DNA of 64,000 bases from Pelagomonas calceolata. Its lineage: Eukaryota; Sar; Pelagophyceae; Pelagomonadales; Pelagomonadaceae. Positions 1 to 7,932 of the stretch are shown here, piece after piece. A program made the translations under genes and the position numbers. The notes beneath the pieces are model-generated. The model worked only from the letters and a program-made list of their open reading frames with translations, ran no database searches and was not told the origin of the DNA. Numbering within the stretch: the stretch's first letter is position 1; every line of letters starts with the position of its first letter. The stretch is from NCBI GenBank assembly GCA_918797485.1, contig CAKKNE010000004.1:2542001-2606000 (forward strand). Reading direction: 5' to 3'.

Positions 1-190
1 GTAGCCCCATAAAACGCACGCAAGGGCTGCCATACGGCTGCCCCCGACGCGCGCCGCGCGGCGAAAAGGAGCGCTCCACACCGGCTCTCGTCGCGAGCGG
101 GCGAGGCAGCCGCGCGCGCGCCTCCGAGGCACAACACTCACCACAAAAGGCATCGTCGACGGCGTCTAGCCCACCGGCGCGCAGCGAAAA

Positions 191-442
191 ATGGCGGACG
201 CCGCGAGCCAGAAGCTCGCGAGCGACCTGGCGAGAGCCGAGGCGCGCAAGACATTGTGGGAGTCTGAGTTGGCGGGCCTCGCGGCGCGGCGCGAGGACGA
301 CGCCGCGGCGGCGGCGGCGGCCGTCAAGGAAAGCGTCCTCGCGCGCGAGGCCGCGGACCCGCTCATGACCGTCCACGGCGACGCCGACGGCAACCCCTAC
401 GCGCGGCCCGCGCGCGGCGGCGGCGGCTGCGCCGTCATGTGA
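191..442 (+). CDS. G-protein gamma subunit-like small prenylated protein
   Basis: An 83-residue protein starting at ATG 191. The first 50 residues are a charged, alanine-rich helix likely to form a coiled coil. The C-terminal third reads DPLMT, a short linker, NPYA, and then a terminal CAVM. The order DPLL(T)...NPF...CaaX is the hallmark of heterotrimeric G-protein gamma subunits, and CAVM is a good prenylation box (X = Met favours farnesylation). Inferred role: membrane-anchored partner of a Gbeta WD40 propeller. The length fits the family (about 70-100 residues). It converges on the SAP-like gene, with 123 bases between the two stop codons. The GGL helix itself is weakly conserved, so the call rests mainly on the C-terminal pattern. 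Confidence 0.6.
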   Translation: MADAASQKLASDLARAEARKTLWESELAGLAARREDDAAAAAAAVKESVLAREAADPLMTVHGDADGNPYARPARGGGGCAVM

Positions 443-565
443 CGCTGTTCCTACCCTCCTCCCCGTCTGTGGTGTAAGGCACTGTTCTAGGTCGCGGCGC
501 GTCGGCGGCGTCGAGGCAAGTAGTAGTACGAACGCCTCCTTATGAAGCGGGGGGGGGGACAGAGC

Positions 566-1318
566 CTAGAGGCCGCGCCGCGCGTCGGCCGCCGCGCCGC
601 GCGACGCCTTCGACGCCGCGACCGCCAGGTCGCGGCGGAACTCGCGCGCGGCCTCGGGTCGCTTGGCTGCCGATTTAGGCGGCAATCGCCACGGCTCGGC
701 GTTCGCGGGGCTGAGCGGCGGCGGCGGCGAGCGCACCGGCGAGGCCGTGGACAGGAAGGCCCGCGGCGGAGGGGATAGCACGTGGGCCTTCTTCTCGCCG
801 TGGGGCCGGAGCTGCTTCGTCGGGCGCGGCACGTTCTGCGCGCCGACGCGGTGCGCTTGCGGCACGGGCGGCCGCATGTCCCGCATCGCGCCGACCGTCC
901 GCGCGCGGTTGTGGTCTTCGGCCTTCTTCGCCGACTTGGCGCCGCGGTCCGCTTTGATCTGCTGAGCCCGGTTCACCTCCTGCACGGCCGCGTCGATCTT
1001 GCCGAGCGTCGCCGCGACGGCCGCGGCCGGGAGCGAGGGCTGGCGCGGCGGCGGCGCGACCGCGGCCGAGGCCACGGGCGGCGGCAGCGGCGGCAGCGAG
1101 GCGACGGGCGGCGCCGCGATGGAGCGCCGCGGGAGCGCCGGGGCCGGCGGCGGCGGCGCTGCGGCCACGAGCTTCTCGAGCTCCTCGAGGATCACCGTGC
1201 TCTTCTGGTTGGCCTTGATGCCGCACAGCTTCGCGAGGCGCTGGAGTTCCTTGCGCGCCGGCTTCGCGGCGGCGGCGACCGCGCGTATCGCATCGATGGT
1301 GGCGTCGTCGAGCGTCAT
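566..1318 (-). CDS. SAP-like, proline-rich basic protein (NuSAP-like?)
   Basis: About 250 residues from ATG 1318; the frame opens 9 codons earlier at a second ATG (1345), but 1318 gives a more compact start (MTLDDATID). Residues 25-50 (RKELQRLAKLCGIKANQKST, then a leucine-rich helix) resemble a SAP DNA-binding helix-turn-helix of the kind at the N-terminus of NuSAP. A long Ala/Pro-rich linker follows, then a basic C-terminal half with Lys/Arg clusters and SP dipeptides. Inferred: a nuclear or spindle DNA- or microtubule-binding protein. No enzymatic motif is seen. It is divergent from the WD40 gene at 1795 across a spacer holding the palindromic promoter motif. The fold is a guess from one motif. 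Confidence 0.5.
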   Translation of the reverse strand: MTLDDATIDAIRAVAAAAKPARKELQRLAKLCGIKANQKSTVILEELEKLVAAAPPPPAPALPRRSIAAPPVASLPPLPPPVASAAVAPPPRQPSLPAAAVAATLGKIDAAVQEVNRAQQIKADRGAKSAKKAEDHNRARTVGAMRDMRPPVPQAHRVGAQNVPRPTKQLRPHGEKKAHVLSPPPRAFLSTASPVRSPPPPLSPANAEPWRLPPKSAAKRPEAAREFRRDLAVAASKASRGAAADARRGL

Positions 1319-1590
1319 CTTCGTGTCACAGCTGTTTCGTCGCACACAGGCGGTTTTGCGCGTCGCACACCGCTGAGAGTTGGTATACGCGGCGGGGGCC
1401 CAGCCGTTACTTCGGCGCAGCGTTGCGCGGGCGCGGCGTTGTCTCTCCGCGAAGCGCGGCGCGAAAAACGAGGGCCAAAAAGCAACAATCGAGGCGAATC
1501 GTGCGGCAGCGAACTGATCTAATCAGCGCACCGAGGTGTAGATGATGAATAATAGACGGGTCAAAGACGTGTCCTTTGAGGTAAATGCTT

Positions 1591-1614
1591 GCTAGTGTCT
1601 TACAGGCCGCTAGC
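1591..1614 (+). promoter_or_regulatory. Palindromic GCTAG promoter motif, copy 1
   Basis: Full-length copy: GCTAGTGTCTTACA followed by GGCCGCTAGC. It lies in the 476-base spacer between divergent start codons 1318 (-) and 1795 (+). Nothing else in that spacer looks like a gene. Confidence 0.6.
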
Positions 1615-1794
1615 TTGGCCCGCGTTTTGACTTTAAGAGCAGCTAGTGGTGGCTGTGATCGACCATCTGCGTCATACGCGACAGCACTGGCTCTCCATCG
1701 CTGCGACGCAGCGCCGTGACGCGAAAACGCTGCTCAAAAGCATCTCTATTGCTCAGTACAGCTGCCTGCCTTGTTGAGTGCTTAAATTTGAAAG

Positions 1795-3354
1795 ATGAAG
1801 CAGCAGTCCCTCCTCTCCTTGTGGGGCGCGAAACCGAAAGCCAGAAAAGCAACAGCCGGCGGCAAAGAAAACGCAAGGAAGCAGAAACGCGTCGCGCAGC
1901 CGGCCGAGCCGCCACGGGCGCCGGCCGAGCCGGCTCCAGCCGAGCCGCCGGCCGCCACGCCGCCCCCGCAAGCACAACCACCAACGGAGGACATCCCGGT
2001 CGAGAGACCAGCGGGCGCCGAGGGCATCGACCGCTCGAGCGGCGCCCTGGCGCGCGCGGCCGACCCGGTGCAGCGCGCGCGGGCGGCCGCGGCGGCCGCG
2101 CAGGCGACGGTCGTCCTGCCCGCGCACGACGGCCTGTCGCAGTACGAGCGCGAGCGGCTCGGCCGCATCGCGCGCAACGAGGCGTTCATGCAGTCCCTCG
2201 GCCTCGGCGGCGGCCTCGCCGGCGCGGCGCCGGCGCAGCGGCGCCGCGCGCCGCGGCCGCGCGCGCCGCGCGCGCCGGCGGGCCCCGCGCGGCGGTCGCC
2301 GCGCCTCGCGGGCGCGCCGGCGCCCGGCGACGCCCCTGGCAGCACCAACGACGGTGAGACCGCGAGCGCGGCGCCGCCGCCGCCTCCCACGGAACCGTCG
2401 GCCGTCGCGCCCTACCTCGCCCCGGCCGGCGCCGTCGACGTCTCGGGCGAGGACGCGACGACGTTCGCGGACGACAAGCTCAAGCGGGTCTACGCGGTCG
2501 CCGCGGCCGGGCGCCTCGTCGCCGCGGCCGGCCAGGGCGGCCGCGTCGCCGTCTTCTGCGGCCGCGCGGGCGCAGCGCCGCTCGCGTCGTTCAAGGCCCA
2601 CGGCGGCTGGGTCGGCGGCTGCGGTTTTATTGGAGCCGACAAGCTGCTCACGGCGGGCAACGACGGCCTCGTGCGCCTCTGGGACTGCGCTTCTTCTCAA
2701 AACGGGACGCTGACCAAGGTCGCCGAGGCGCAGCACGCGCGCGGCATCTGGCGCCTGGCCTGCCGCGGGGCGACGGCGGCCACGTGCGCCAAGGACGGGT
2801 GCGTCGTCGTCTGGAGCGCCGCGGCGACGGCGCTGCACGAAAGTAGAAGGTTGGAGGTGAGCGACGAGGGCTCCGTGCGGTCCGTGGCGCTCACGGATCA
2901 GGTGGTGGCGGCGGCGGCGGACGACGGCCGCGTGACGGGCTGGGACCTGCGGAGCAGCGCGCGGGCGTGGGCGCTCGACGCGCACGCCGACGGCGCGCAG
3001 TCGTGCGCGTTCCGGCCCGGCGACGCGTCGTTCGTGCTGACGGCGGGCGCCGACCGCGCCTGCAAGCTCTGGGACCTGCGCTCTTCATCAAAGCCGGTGC
3101 GCGCGTTCGACCAACATCATAGAACGGACGCGCGGCGCCGGGCGATGCACCACCCGGCCTGGCTGTCCTCCACGACCTTCGCCGTCGGCGGCGAGGGGTC
3201 GGAGCGGCTCGCGTTCTACGACGCGACCTCGGGCGCGCTGACGGCGAGCCTGGCGCTCGGGGCCGACGCGACGGCCGTCGCGCGCGTCGACGCGGCGACG
3301 GTCGCCGTCGCGACGGAGGCGTGCGACGGGGTGGCGCTCCATGCCGTCGCGTAA
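1795..3354 (+). CDS. WD40 protein, WDR76/CMR1-like DNA-damage factor
   Basis: 519 residues. The extreme N-terminus (MKQQSLLSLW) resembles a PCNA-interacting PIP box (Q-x-x-L-x-x-aromatic). A basic, proline-rich linker follows, then a segment YERERLGRIARNEAFMQSLG, the conserved pre-propeller element of WDR76/Cmr1, and a PRRSPRLAG-type basic patch. From about residue 215 to the end is a WD40 propeller with clear WD dipeptides (VRLWD, VTGWD, CKLWD). Family knowledge: Cmr1/WDR76 binds damaged DNA and works in genome maintenance and protein quality control in the nucleus. The start is the first in-frame ATG and carries the PIP-like motif. The 3' end converges on the HAD-like gene, 26 bases away. 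Confidence 0.75.
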   Translation: MKQQSLLSLWGAKPKARKATAGGKENARKQKRVAQPAEPPRAPAEPAPAEPPAATPPPQAQPPTEDIPVERPAGAEGIDRSSGALARAADPVQRARAAAAAAQATVVLPAHDGLSQYERERLGRIARNEAFMQSLGLGGGLAGAAPAQRRRAPRPRAPRAPAGPARRSPRLAGAPAPGDAPGSTNDGETASAAPPPPPTEPSAVAPYLAPAGAVDVSGEDATTFADDKLKRVYAVAAAGRLVAAAGQGGRVAVFCGRAGAAPLASFKAHGGWVGGCGFIGADKLLTAGNDGLVRLWDCASSQNGTLTKVAEAQHARGIWRLACRGATAATCAKDGCVVVWSAAATALHESRRLEVSDEGSVRSVALTDQVVAAAADDGRVTGWDLRSSARAWALDAHADGAQSCAFRPGDASFVLTAGADRACKLWDLRSSSKPVRAFDQHHRTDARRRAMHHPAWLSSTTFAVGGEGSERLAFYDATSGALTASLALGADATAVARVDAATVAVATEACDGVALHAVA

Positions 3355-3380
3355 TATTGTTTATGGTGAACAGGATAACA

Positions 3381-4481
3381 TTACGCCAAAAGCGGCCCCA
3401 GCAGCTCCAACCGCCGCTGCTCGCACTCACGAATCCGGTCGAGAAACCACCTCTGGTCGCGCACGGGCAGCAGCGTGGGCACGCGGACGAGGTAGGCGCC
3501 GTGGAGAGCGCGCGTCGCGGGCCCGTCCAGCGGCTGGAAGGCCTCGCCCGGCGCCGAGCGGCACCGCGCCGCGACGATCGACTTCCGGTCGGAATTGCGA
3601 ATGTGGTCGTCGAAAAAAATGTGGTGGCAGTCGCTGCCGCGCGTGATCCAGAAGGGTTTACCGGCCGCCGGCGCCTCGTCGTGCTTGGCCCACCAGGCGT
3701 AGTCGTCCCGGATGACCGTGGCGCTCCGCGGCTCCTCCATCAACGCGACGGCGGCGGCTTCGTCGAGGCACGCGCCGCGGCCGTCGTCGTTCAGCGGCGG
3801 CGTTAGCGTGTAGCGGCCCTCCGCGTCGTATTTGCCCGCGAAGATGCGGTCGCGCTGGACCCAATCCGGCGCTTGTTGTGGGGCCTTTACGGTCGGGTGG
3901 CGGCCGGCGATCCAGGCGCGCAGAGCTAGGGCGACGGTCGGGCCGTCGGAGCCGAACGTGCGGATCACGAGGGACACGTCGCGCCCGGAGTCTAGTAGAA
4001 CCCTGAGCGTTTCGAAGAACGCGGGCAGGAAGCGGTGGTGCTGCCCGTCGTCCGTCTTGAAGCATGCATCCCAGTCTCCAGGCGGTAAGCGTAGCTGTGC
4101 AGCGAGCTCCTGTTTTATCCCAGAGAAGCGCTTGAAGGTCTCCGTGAACGTCTTGCGGTGCACCTCGTCCCAGCGAAACGCGCGCGAGCCGTCGTCGGGC
4201 TTCTCCCACCGCAGCCACAGCGCTTGCTCGGGGTCGCCCCTGTCGTCGTGTAGTGACACGCCGTCTCGCCACTCGAGCTCGTCCGGCGCCGCCGCACCGT
4301 CTTTCCACTCGTCGTGCAGTGACGCACCGTCCTTTCGTCGCACGAACGCCGTCTTGGCGAGCATCTTGTTCAGCACGTCCTCGAAGCTGTCGCCGCCCGC
4401 GGGGTCCGCGACCATGATCGTCTCGTTGACGTCGAAATGTAAGACGAGGCGCGGTGCAGCGGATGTGGTGAGGCTGGCCAT
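3381..4481 (-). CDS. HAD-like hydrolase domain protein
   Basis: About 366 residues from ATG 4481 (a second ATG lies five codons upstream at 4496). An early LHFDVNETI fits HAD motif I with the second Asp replaced by Asn. SLVIRTFGSD near the middle fits motif II, with Thr after a hydrophobic strand. IFFDDH near residue 290 fits motif IV acidic residues. It may be a phosphatase-like or inactive HAD protein; substrate unknown. No signal peptide or transmembrane segment is apparent. The motif I substitution (DxN instead of DxD) would remove the usual acid/base aspartate of phosphatases, so activity is uncertain. Confidence 0.5.
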   Translation of the reverse strand: MASLTTSAAPRLVLHFDVNETIMVADPAGGDSFEDVLNKMLAKTAFVRRKDGASLHDEWKDGAAAPDELEWRDGVSLHDDRGDPEQALWLRWEKPDDGSRAFRWDEVHRKTFTETFKRFSGIKQELAAQLRLPPGDWDACFKTDDGQHHRFLPAFFETLRVLLDSGRDVSLVIRTFGSDGPTVALALRAWIAGRHPTVKAPQQAPDWVQRDRIFAGKYDAEGRYTLTPPLNDDGRGACLDEAAAVALMEEPRSATVIRDDYAWWAKHDEAPAAGKPFWITRGSDCHHIFFDDHIRNSDRKSIVAARCRSAPGEAFQPLDGPATRALHGAYLVRVPTLLPVRDQRWFLDRIRECEQRRLELLGPLLA

Positions 4482-4898
4482 CTTGTTTTGCAGCACGCAC
4501 GATGTCTTATTGCAGGACGCGCGCTGTGTCGATCAATGTGGTAATAGCGATCACAAAACACGCACTATCAAGTGTGGGAGTGATCAATGCGCTGATCTAA
4601 TTGCCTGCCGGCAGAGGCTGGGGGCGGAGATGCTTGACGAAGTTTCTGCGGGCCCACGGATCGGCGGGCCATCCGAGCACTCCTGGCGAAGAGTCCTAGA
4701 TGGCCATTGCTTCGTGTGACCGGTAGCTTTGCGACACGGGTTTTGCACACAGAGATTTTTTGTTGCAAGGCCTGGGGCGTAGTTGACGCTTGGGGCGGCC
4801 TAAGCTCGTCTCTATCAATAAATAAGACGCGTCAAAGCCCTGACCACGCCTGTCGCGCCGCGGGCGACGACAAAAGCCAAATCTGCAGGTTCGGCTAG
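4482..4898. other. Spacer between HAD-like gene and AGC kinase
   Basis: About 417 bases between the divergent HAD-like gene and the kinase reading frame. The first exon of the kinase should lie here, but I could not find one that joins in frame. No copy of the GCTAG palindrome is seen. Only weak short ORFs are present. Confidence 0.4.
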
Positions 4899-6047
4899 CC
4901 TGCCGGCGTTGCATCCGGCGCCGCCGCGGAGCTGTCGGCGGCGGCCGAGGCCGTCGCGGCGAAAAGGGCCTCGCTGAACGAGAAGGGCAAGGTGACGTTT
5001 GAAGACTTCGAGCCCCTCAAGTTATTGGGCGTGGGCGGCTTCGGCTCCGTACTACTCGTGCGGAAGAAGGACGGCAAGCAACTCTTCGCGCTCAAGGTGA
5101 TGAAGAAGGCTACGTATGCCAAGAACCGGTTGTCCGAGCACGCGTTTTTTGAGCGGAATCTGATGCTGGTTGCCAGGCATACGTTTCTCGTGAGGCTGAG
5201 ATATGCGTTCCAGAGTCGAAGGGACTTGTATTTAGTGACGGATTACTTCGCTGGAGGAAGTCTGGAGGACGCTCTCAAAAGAGTAGAAGACAGAAAAGGC
5301 TTAGGTCGAGACGCGGCTCGGTTCATCGTCGCGGAGCTGTCGCTAGGCTTGGACTACTTGCATGCAAGGGACGTCCTACACCGAGATATAAAAGCAGCAA
5401 ACGTTCTGTTAGATACGGAGGGCCACGCCCACTTGTGTGATTTTGGCCTCGCCAAATGTGTGGAAAACAACAACCAGGGCCCCAAAAGATCCTTCGCCGG
5501 GACGGTGGAGTACATGGCGCCCGAATTGTTACGTAAAGGAGACGAGGCGCCGTCGCCTGCCTTGGATTGGTGGGCCCTCGGCGTTTTGTTAGTAGAAACG
5601 TGCCAGGGCAAGACGCCTTTTAGGGCTTCTACTCCTAGACAGTTGATGCTGAACATCATCCGCGAGGCGCCGCAAATTATCGGGGACGACGAGAAATTTA
5701 GGTCAGCCGTCGAGAAGTTGTTGCATAAAAGGGCGTCGCGGCGCTTGCGGTCGGCGGCGCAGCTGGCGAAAAGACGCTTCTTCGAGCCTTTGGATTTCGC
5801 CAAGCTCGAGCGCAAGGAGCTCGTGCCGCCGTTCACGCCGCGCGCCGGCCGCGTGCCGAACGTGCCCGATCAGGGTTTGGTCAAGAAGTTCGGGCCGCAC
5901 CGGCCGAGCGACGGCGACTCGCCCCAGCAAAAGGGCGGGTCCGACGAGGTGTCGCTGTCCTTCAAGGGCGAGCAGTTCCAGGGCTTCTCGGTCTTCGCGT
6001 CGCCGGCGCCGCCCGTACGTCGCAAGAGCAGTAAGGATCTCAAATAA
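4899..6047 (+). CDS. AGC-family Ser/Thr protein kinase (5' exon unresolved)
   Basis: The kinase frame has an in-frame TAG at 4896-4898 and then stays open with no ATG before the catalytic domain, so a 5' exon is needed; TAG at 4896 could itself be the 3' splice site. From 4992 the domain has a GVGGFG glycine loop, ALKVMKK lysine, HRDIKAANVLL catalytic loop, DFG, and a GTVEYMAPE activation segment. It ends with an AGC tail: FQGFSV fits the hydrophobic motif FxxF(S/T). Known for the family: basophilic kinases controlled by PDK1 phosphorylation. The likely T-loop Ser lies in KRSFAGT. A second AGC kinase lies at 31600. The subfamily is not assignable by eye. Confidence 0.8.
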   Translation, partial: PAGVASGAAAELSAAAEAVAAKRASLNEKGKVTFEDFEPLKLLGVGGFGSVLLVRKKDGKQLFALKVMKKATYAKNRLSEHAFFERNLMLVARHTFLVRLRYAFQSRRDLYLVTDYFAGGSLEDALKRVEDRKGLGRDAARFIVAELSLGLDYLHARDVLHRDIKAANVLLDTEGHAHLCDFGLAKCVENNNQGPKRSFAGTVEYMAPELLRKGDEAPSPALDWWALGVLLVETCQGKTPFRASTPRQLMLNIIREAPQIIGDDEKFRSAVEKLLHKRASRRLRSAAQLAKRRFFEPLDFAKLERKELVPPFTPRAGRVPNVPDQGLVKKFGPHRPSDGDSPQQKGGSDEVSLSFKGEQFQGFSVFASPAPPVRRKSSKDLK

Positions 6048-6077
6048 GGACTAGTCACCGATTCACAATATATCACA

Positions 6078-7568
6078 TTACTCGTCGCCCTCGCAGACGT
6101 CGCTGAAATTTTCCTCGAGAAATCCCCAGGCCGTATCGCGCGCCTCGGCGAGGGACATGTCCTTCCCTATCGAGGGTCCGCCGACGCTCTCCATCAGCTC
6201 GGCCAGCTCCTCGAGGTCCATGTCGTCTAATTCGGAGACGTTCTCCGTGTACTTGCCGCCGCCGACGTAGGCGATGCTGTCATCTTCTTCCTCTTCGTGG
6301 TCATGGTCATGGTCGTGCTCGGCGCTAAATTCCGCCTCCACGAACCGCCACGCGACATCACGAGCGTCGGCGAGGGACATCTCCTCGACGCGCGGGCCGC
6401 CAATTTCTTCCATAAGCTCTTGTAGCTGCTCAATGTTCATGGCCTCGATGTCCTCCCCCTCGTCGTCCTCACCACCGGCTGGCGTAGCCTCTCGCGAGGC
6501 GGTGGCCCACGTGGCCGAATCAGCGTCCCCCGCGACGCAAAGCGTCGTCGCGCCGGCCTGGAGAGCGGCATTGACCTCCTCCTCGTCAGCGACGCACTGC
6601 ACCACGGTCAGCGCGGCGCCGCTGATACCGTTGCACCGCGCCGCGCGCTCGAGCGCGAACGCGAGCAATTCCGAAGGCGCTCCGTCGAGGACCAACAGAT
6701 CGTACGCCCCGCCGCGAACAACTGCCTCAACCTCGGCGCGCGCCTCGGCGCCGGTGGACGCGTCGACGATGCGCCCTACGCACCTACTATCGCCGTCGAC
6801 GACGTCCCCGCCGCGCGCGATCAATGTGACAACGTCGCCCGCCGCCTCCGAGGCTTCGTCCGCGAGGAACACGGTGACGACGCCGCGCGACGCCACGTCC
6901 TGGCCGCCCCGTCTTGCGTCGAGCCAGAGCGCCGGCCTCGTCTGTAGCCGGACCGCCCCCTCGTTCTCCTCGACGAAGACGGCGCCGCGCCGCGTCAACA
7001 GCTCGTGGACCTCGCGCTTGACGACAGAGCCTGTTTTAGAGTGCTTGCCGCGGCCCGTGATGACCAGAACATCATCAGTAAGAAGGTCGCGGTGGTCGAG
7101 CAGCAACGAGACGGCCCGCGTCGCTTCAGACGGATCGAGGCCGTGCAGATCGAGCGCGCCGGTCCGCTGCGCCGCGTGGAGCGCCGCGAGGTGCGGCGAT
7201 ACCCCGTCCGCTGTGAGGGCCGCCGCGACGGCGTCGACGTCTGAAGCGGCGGCGCGAGCTCTAGCCGCGCCCGCGCGGCCGGCGAGCGCGAGCGCGGCGA
7301 CGGCGGCCGACGGCGAGTAGGCCGCGCCGCGCGCGTCGCACCACCTCAGGAGGCTCGCGACGCGGTCGCCGTCGCGCACGGCGCCGAGCGCGCGCAACGC
7401 GGCGGTGGTCTCGCCGACCGGCGGCGCGCGGTCCGCGTACTCGCGGCGCCATGCGGTTTCTGCTCTTCTTATATCGCGGCGGTCCGTGCCCGTGCTTAGA
7501 ATCTCGCGCGGCGTCGCGCGCCGGCGACCGATGCGGATGAAGACGCAGCAGAGGGGGAGGAGGAGCAT
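6078..7568 (-). CDS. SMR-domain protein with duplicated C-terminal module
   Basis: 496 residues, ATG at 7568. The N-terminus is a hydrophobic stretch followed by Arg-rich sequence, compatible with organelle targeting. Residues 40-120 are helical with PPR-like spacing, but no clear PPR repeats are seen. Residues about 140-195 are an SMR domain: LDLHGLDPSEA and later ITGRGKHS, the two conserved SMR motifs. SMR domains bind or nick nucleic acids in MutS2 and plastid PPR-SMR proteins. The last 110 residues hold two copies of an acidic helical module (core QLQELMEEIGGP / ELAELMESVGGP, then MSLADARDVAW / MSLAEARDTAW). A His/Asp-rich spacer separates the copies. It is divergent from the M16 protease across motif copy 2. 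Confidence 0.65.
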   Translation of the reverse strand: MLLLPLCCVFIRIGRRRATPREILSTGTDRRDIRRAETAWRREYADRAPPVGETTAALRALGAVRDGDRVASLLRWCDARGAAYSPSAAVAALALAGRAGAARARAAASDVDAVAAALTADGVSPHLAALHAAQRTGALDLHGLDPSEATRAVSLLLDHRDLLTDDVLVITGRGKHSKTGSVVKREVHELLTRRGAVFVEENEGAVRLQTRPALWLDARRGGQDVASRGVVTVFLADEASEAAGDVVTLIARGGDVVDGDSRCVGRIVDASTGAEARAEVEAVVRGGAYDLLVLDGAPSELLAFALERAARCNGISGAALTVVQCVADEEEVNAALQAGATTLCVAGDADSATWATASREATPAGGEDDEGEDIEAMNIEQLQELMEEIGGPRVEEMSLADARDVAWRFVEAEFSAEHDHDHDHEEEEDDSIAYVGGGKYTENVSELDDMDLEELAELMESVGGPSIGKDMSLAEARDTAWGFLEENFSDVCEGDE

Positions 7569-7720
7569 AGTTTGCTGAAGGCTGTGTTAATCAAAGCAGC
7601 GCTCTCAGAGAGTAACCAGGCGGCCGCACCGCTCACAGATGGCTGCACTGCCTCCAACGTAGAGCCTTATCGTTGCTATGCGGCCGCACCGAGCTCCTCC
7701 CGCGAATTATGGAGATGCGG

Positions 7721-7744
7721 GCTAGCGGCCTGTAAGACACTAGA
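7721..7744 (-). promoter_or_regulatory. Palindromic GCTAG promoter motif, copy 2
   Basis: GCTAGCGGCC followed by TGTAAGACACTAGA on the + strand. It lies between the divergent starts of the SMR gene (7568) and the M16 protease (7933), a 364-base spacer with no other recognised feature. Confidence 0.6.
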
Positions 7745-7932
7745 ACAAGCCGCGGCGCCTTTCCGCGCGTAACTGAGCTTCCTGTTGCACGTACGGCACG
7801 CAGCGCGCTTTTTAAAAGCAGCTCATAGCTTGGCGAAGCCTTGCTTTTAAACGCGGCGCGCCAGACGCCGTGCCCACAGAGATTGGTGGTGGCGACCAAA
7901 TCAAGGCAAATCGCCCAGACGCCACAGCAGCC

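Noticed and set aside
782-1522. Long antisense ORFs such as this one and those over 14552-15849, 17851-18591 and 58511-59537
   Set aside because: They are Arg/Ala/Pro-rich shadows of GC-rich genes on the other strand, without domains.
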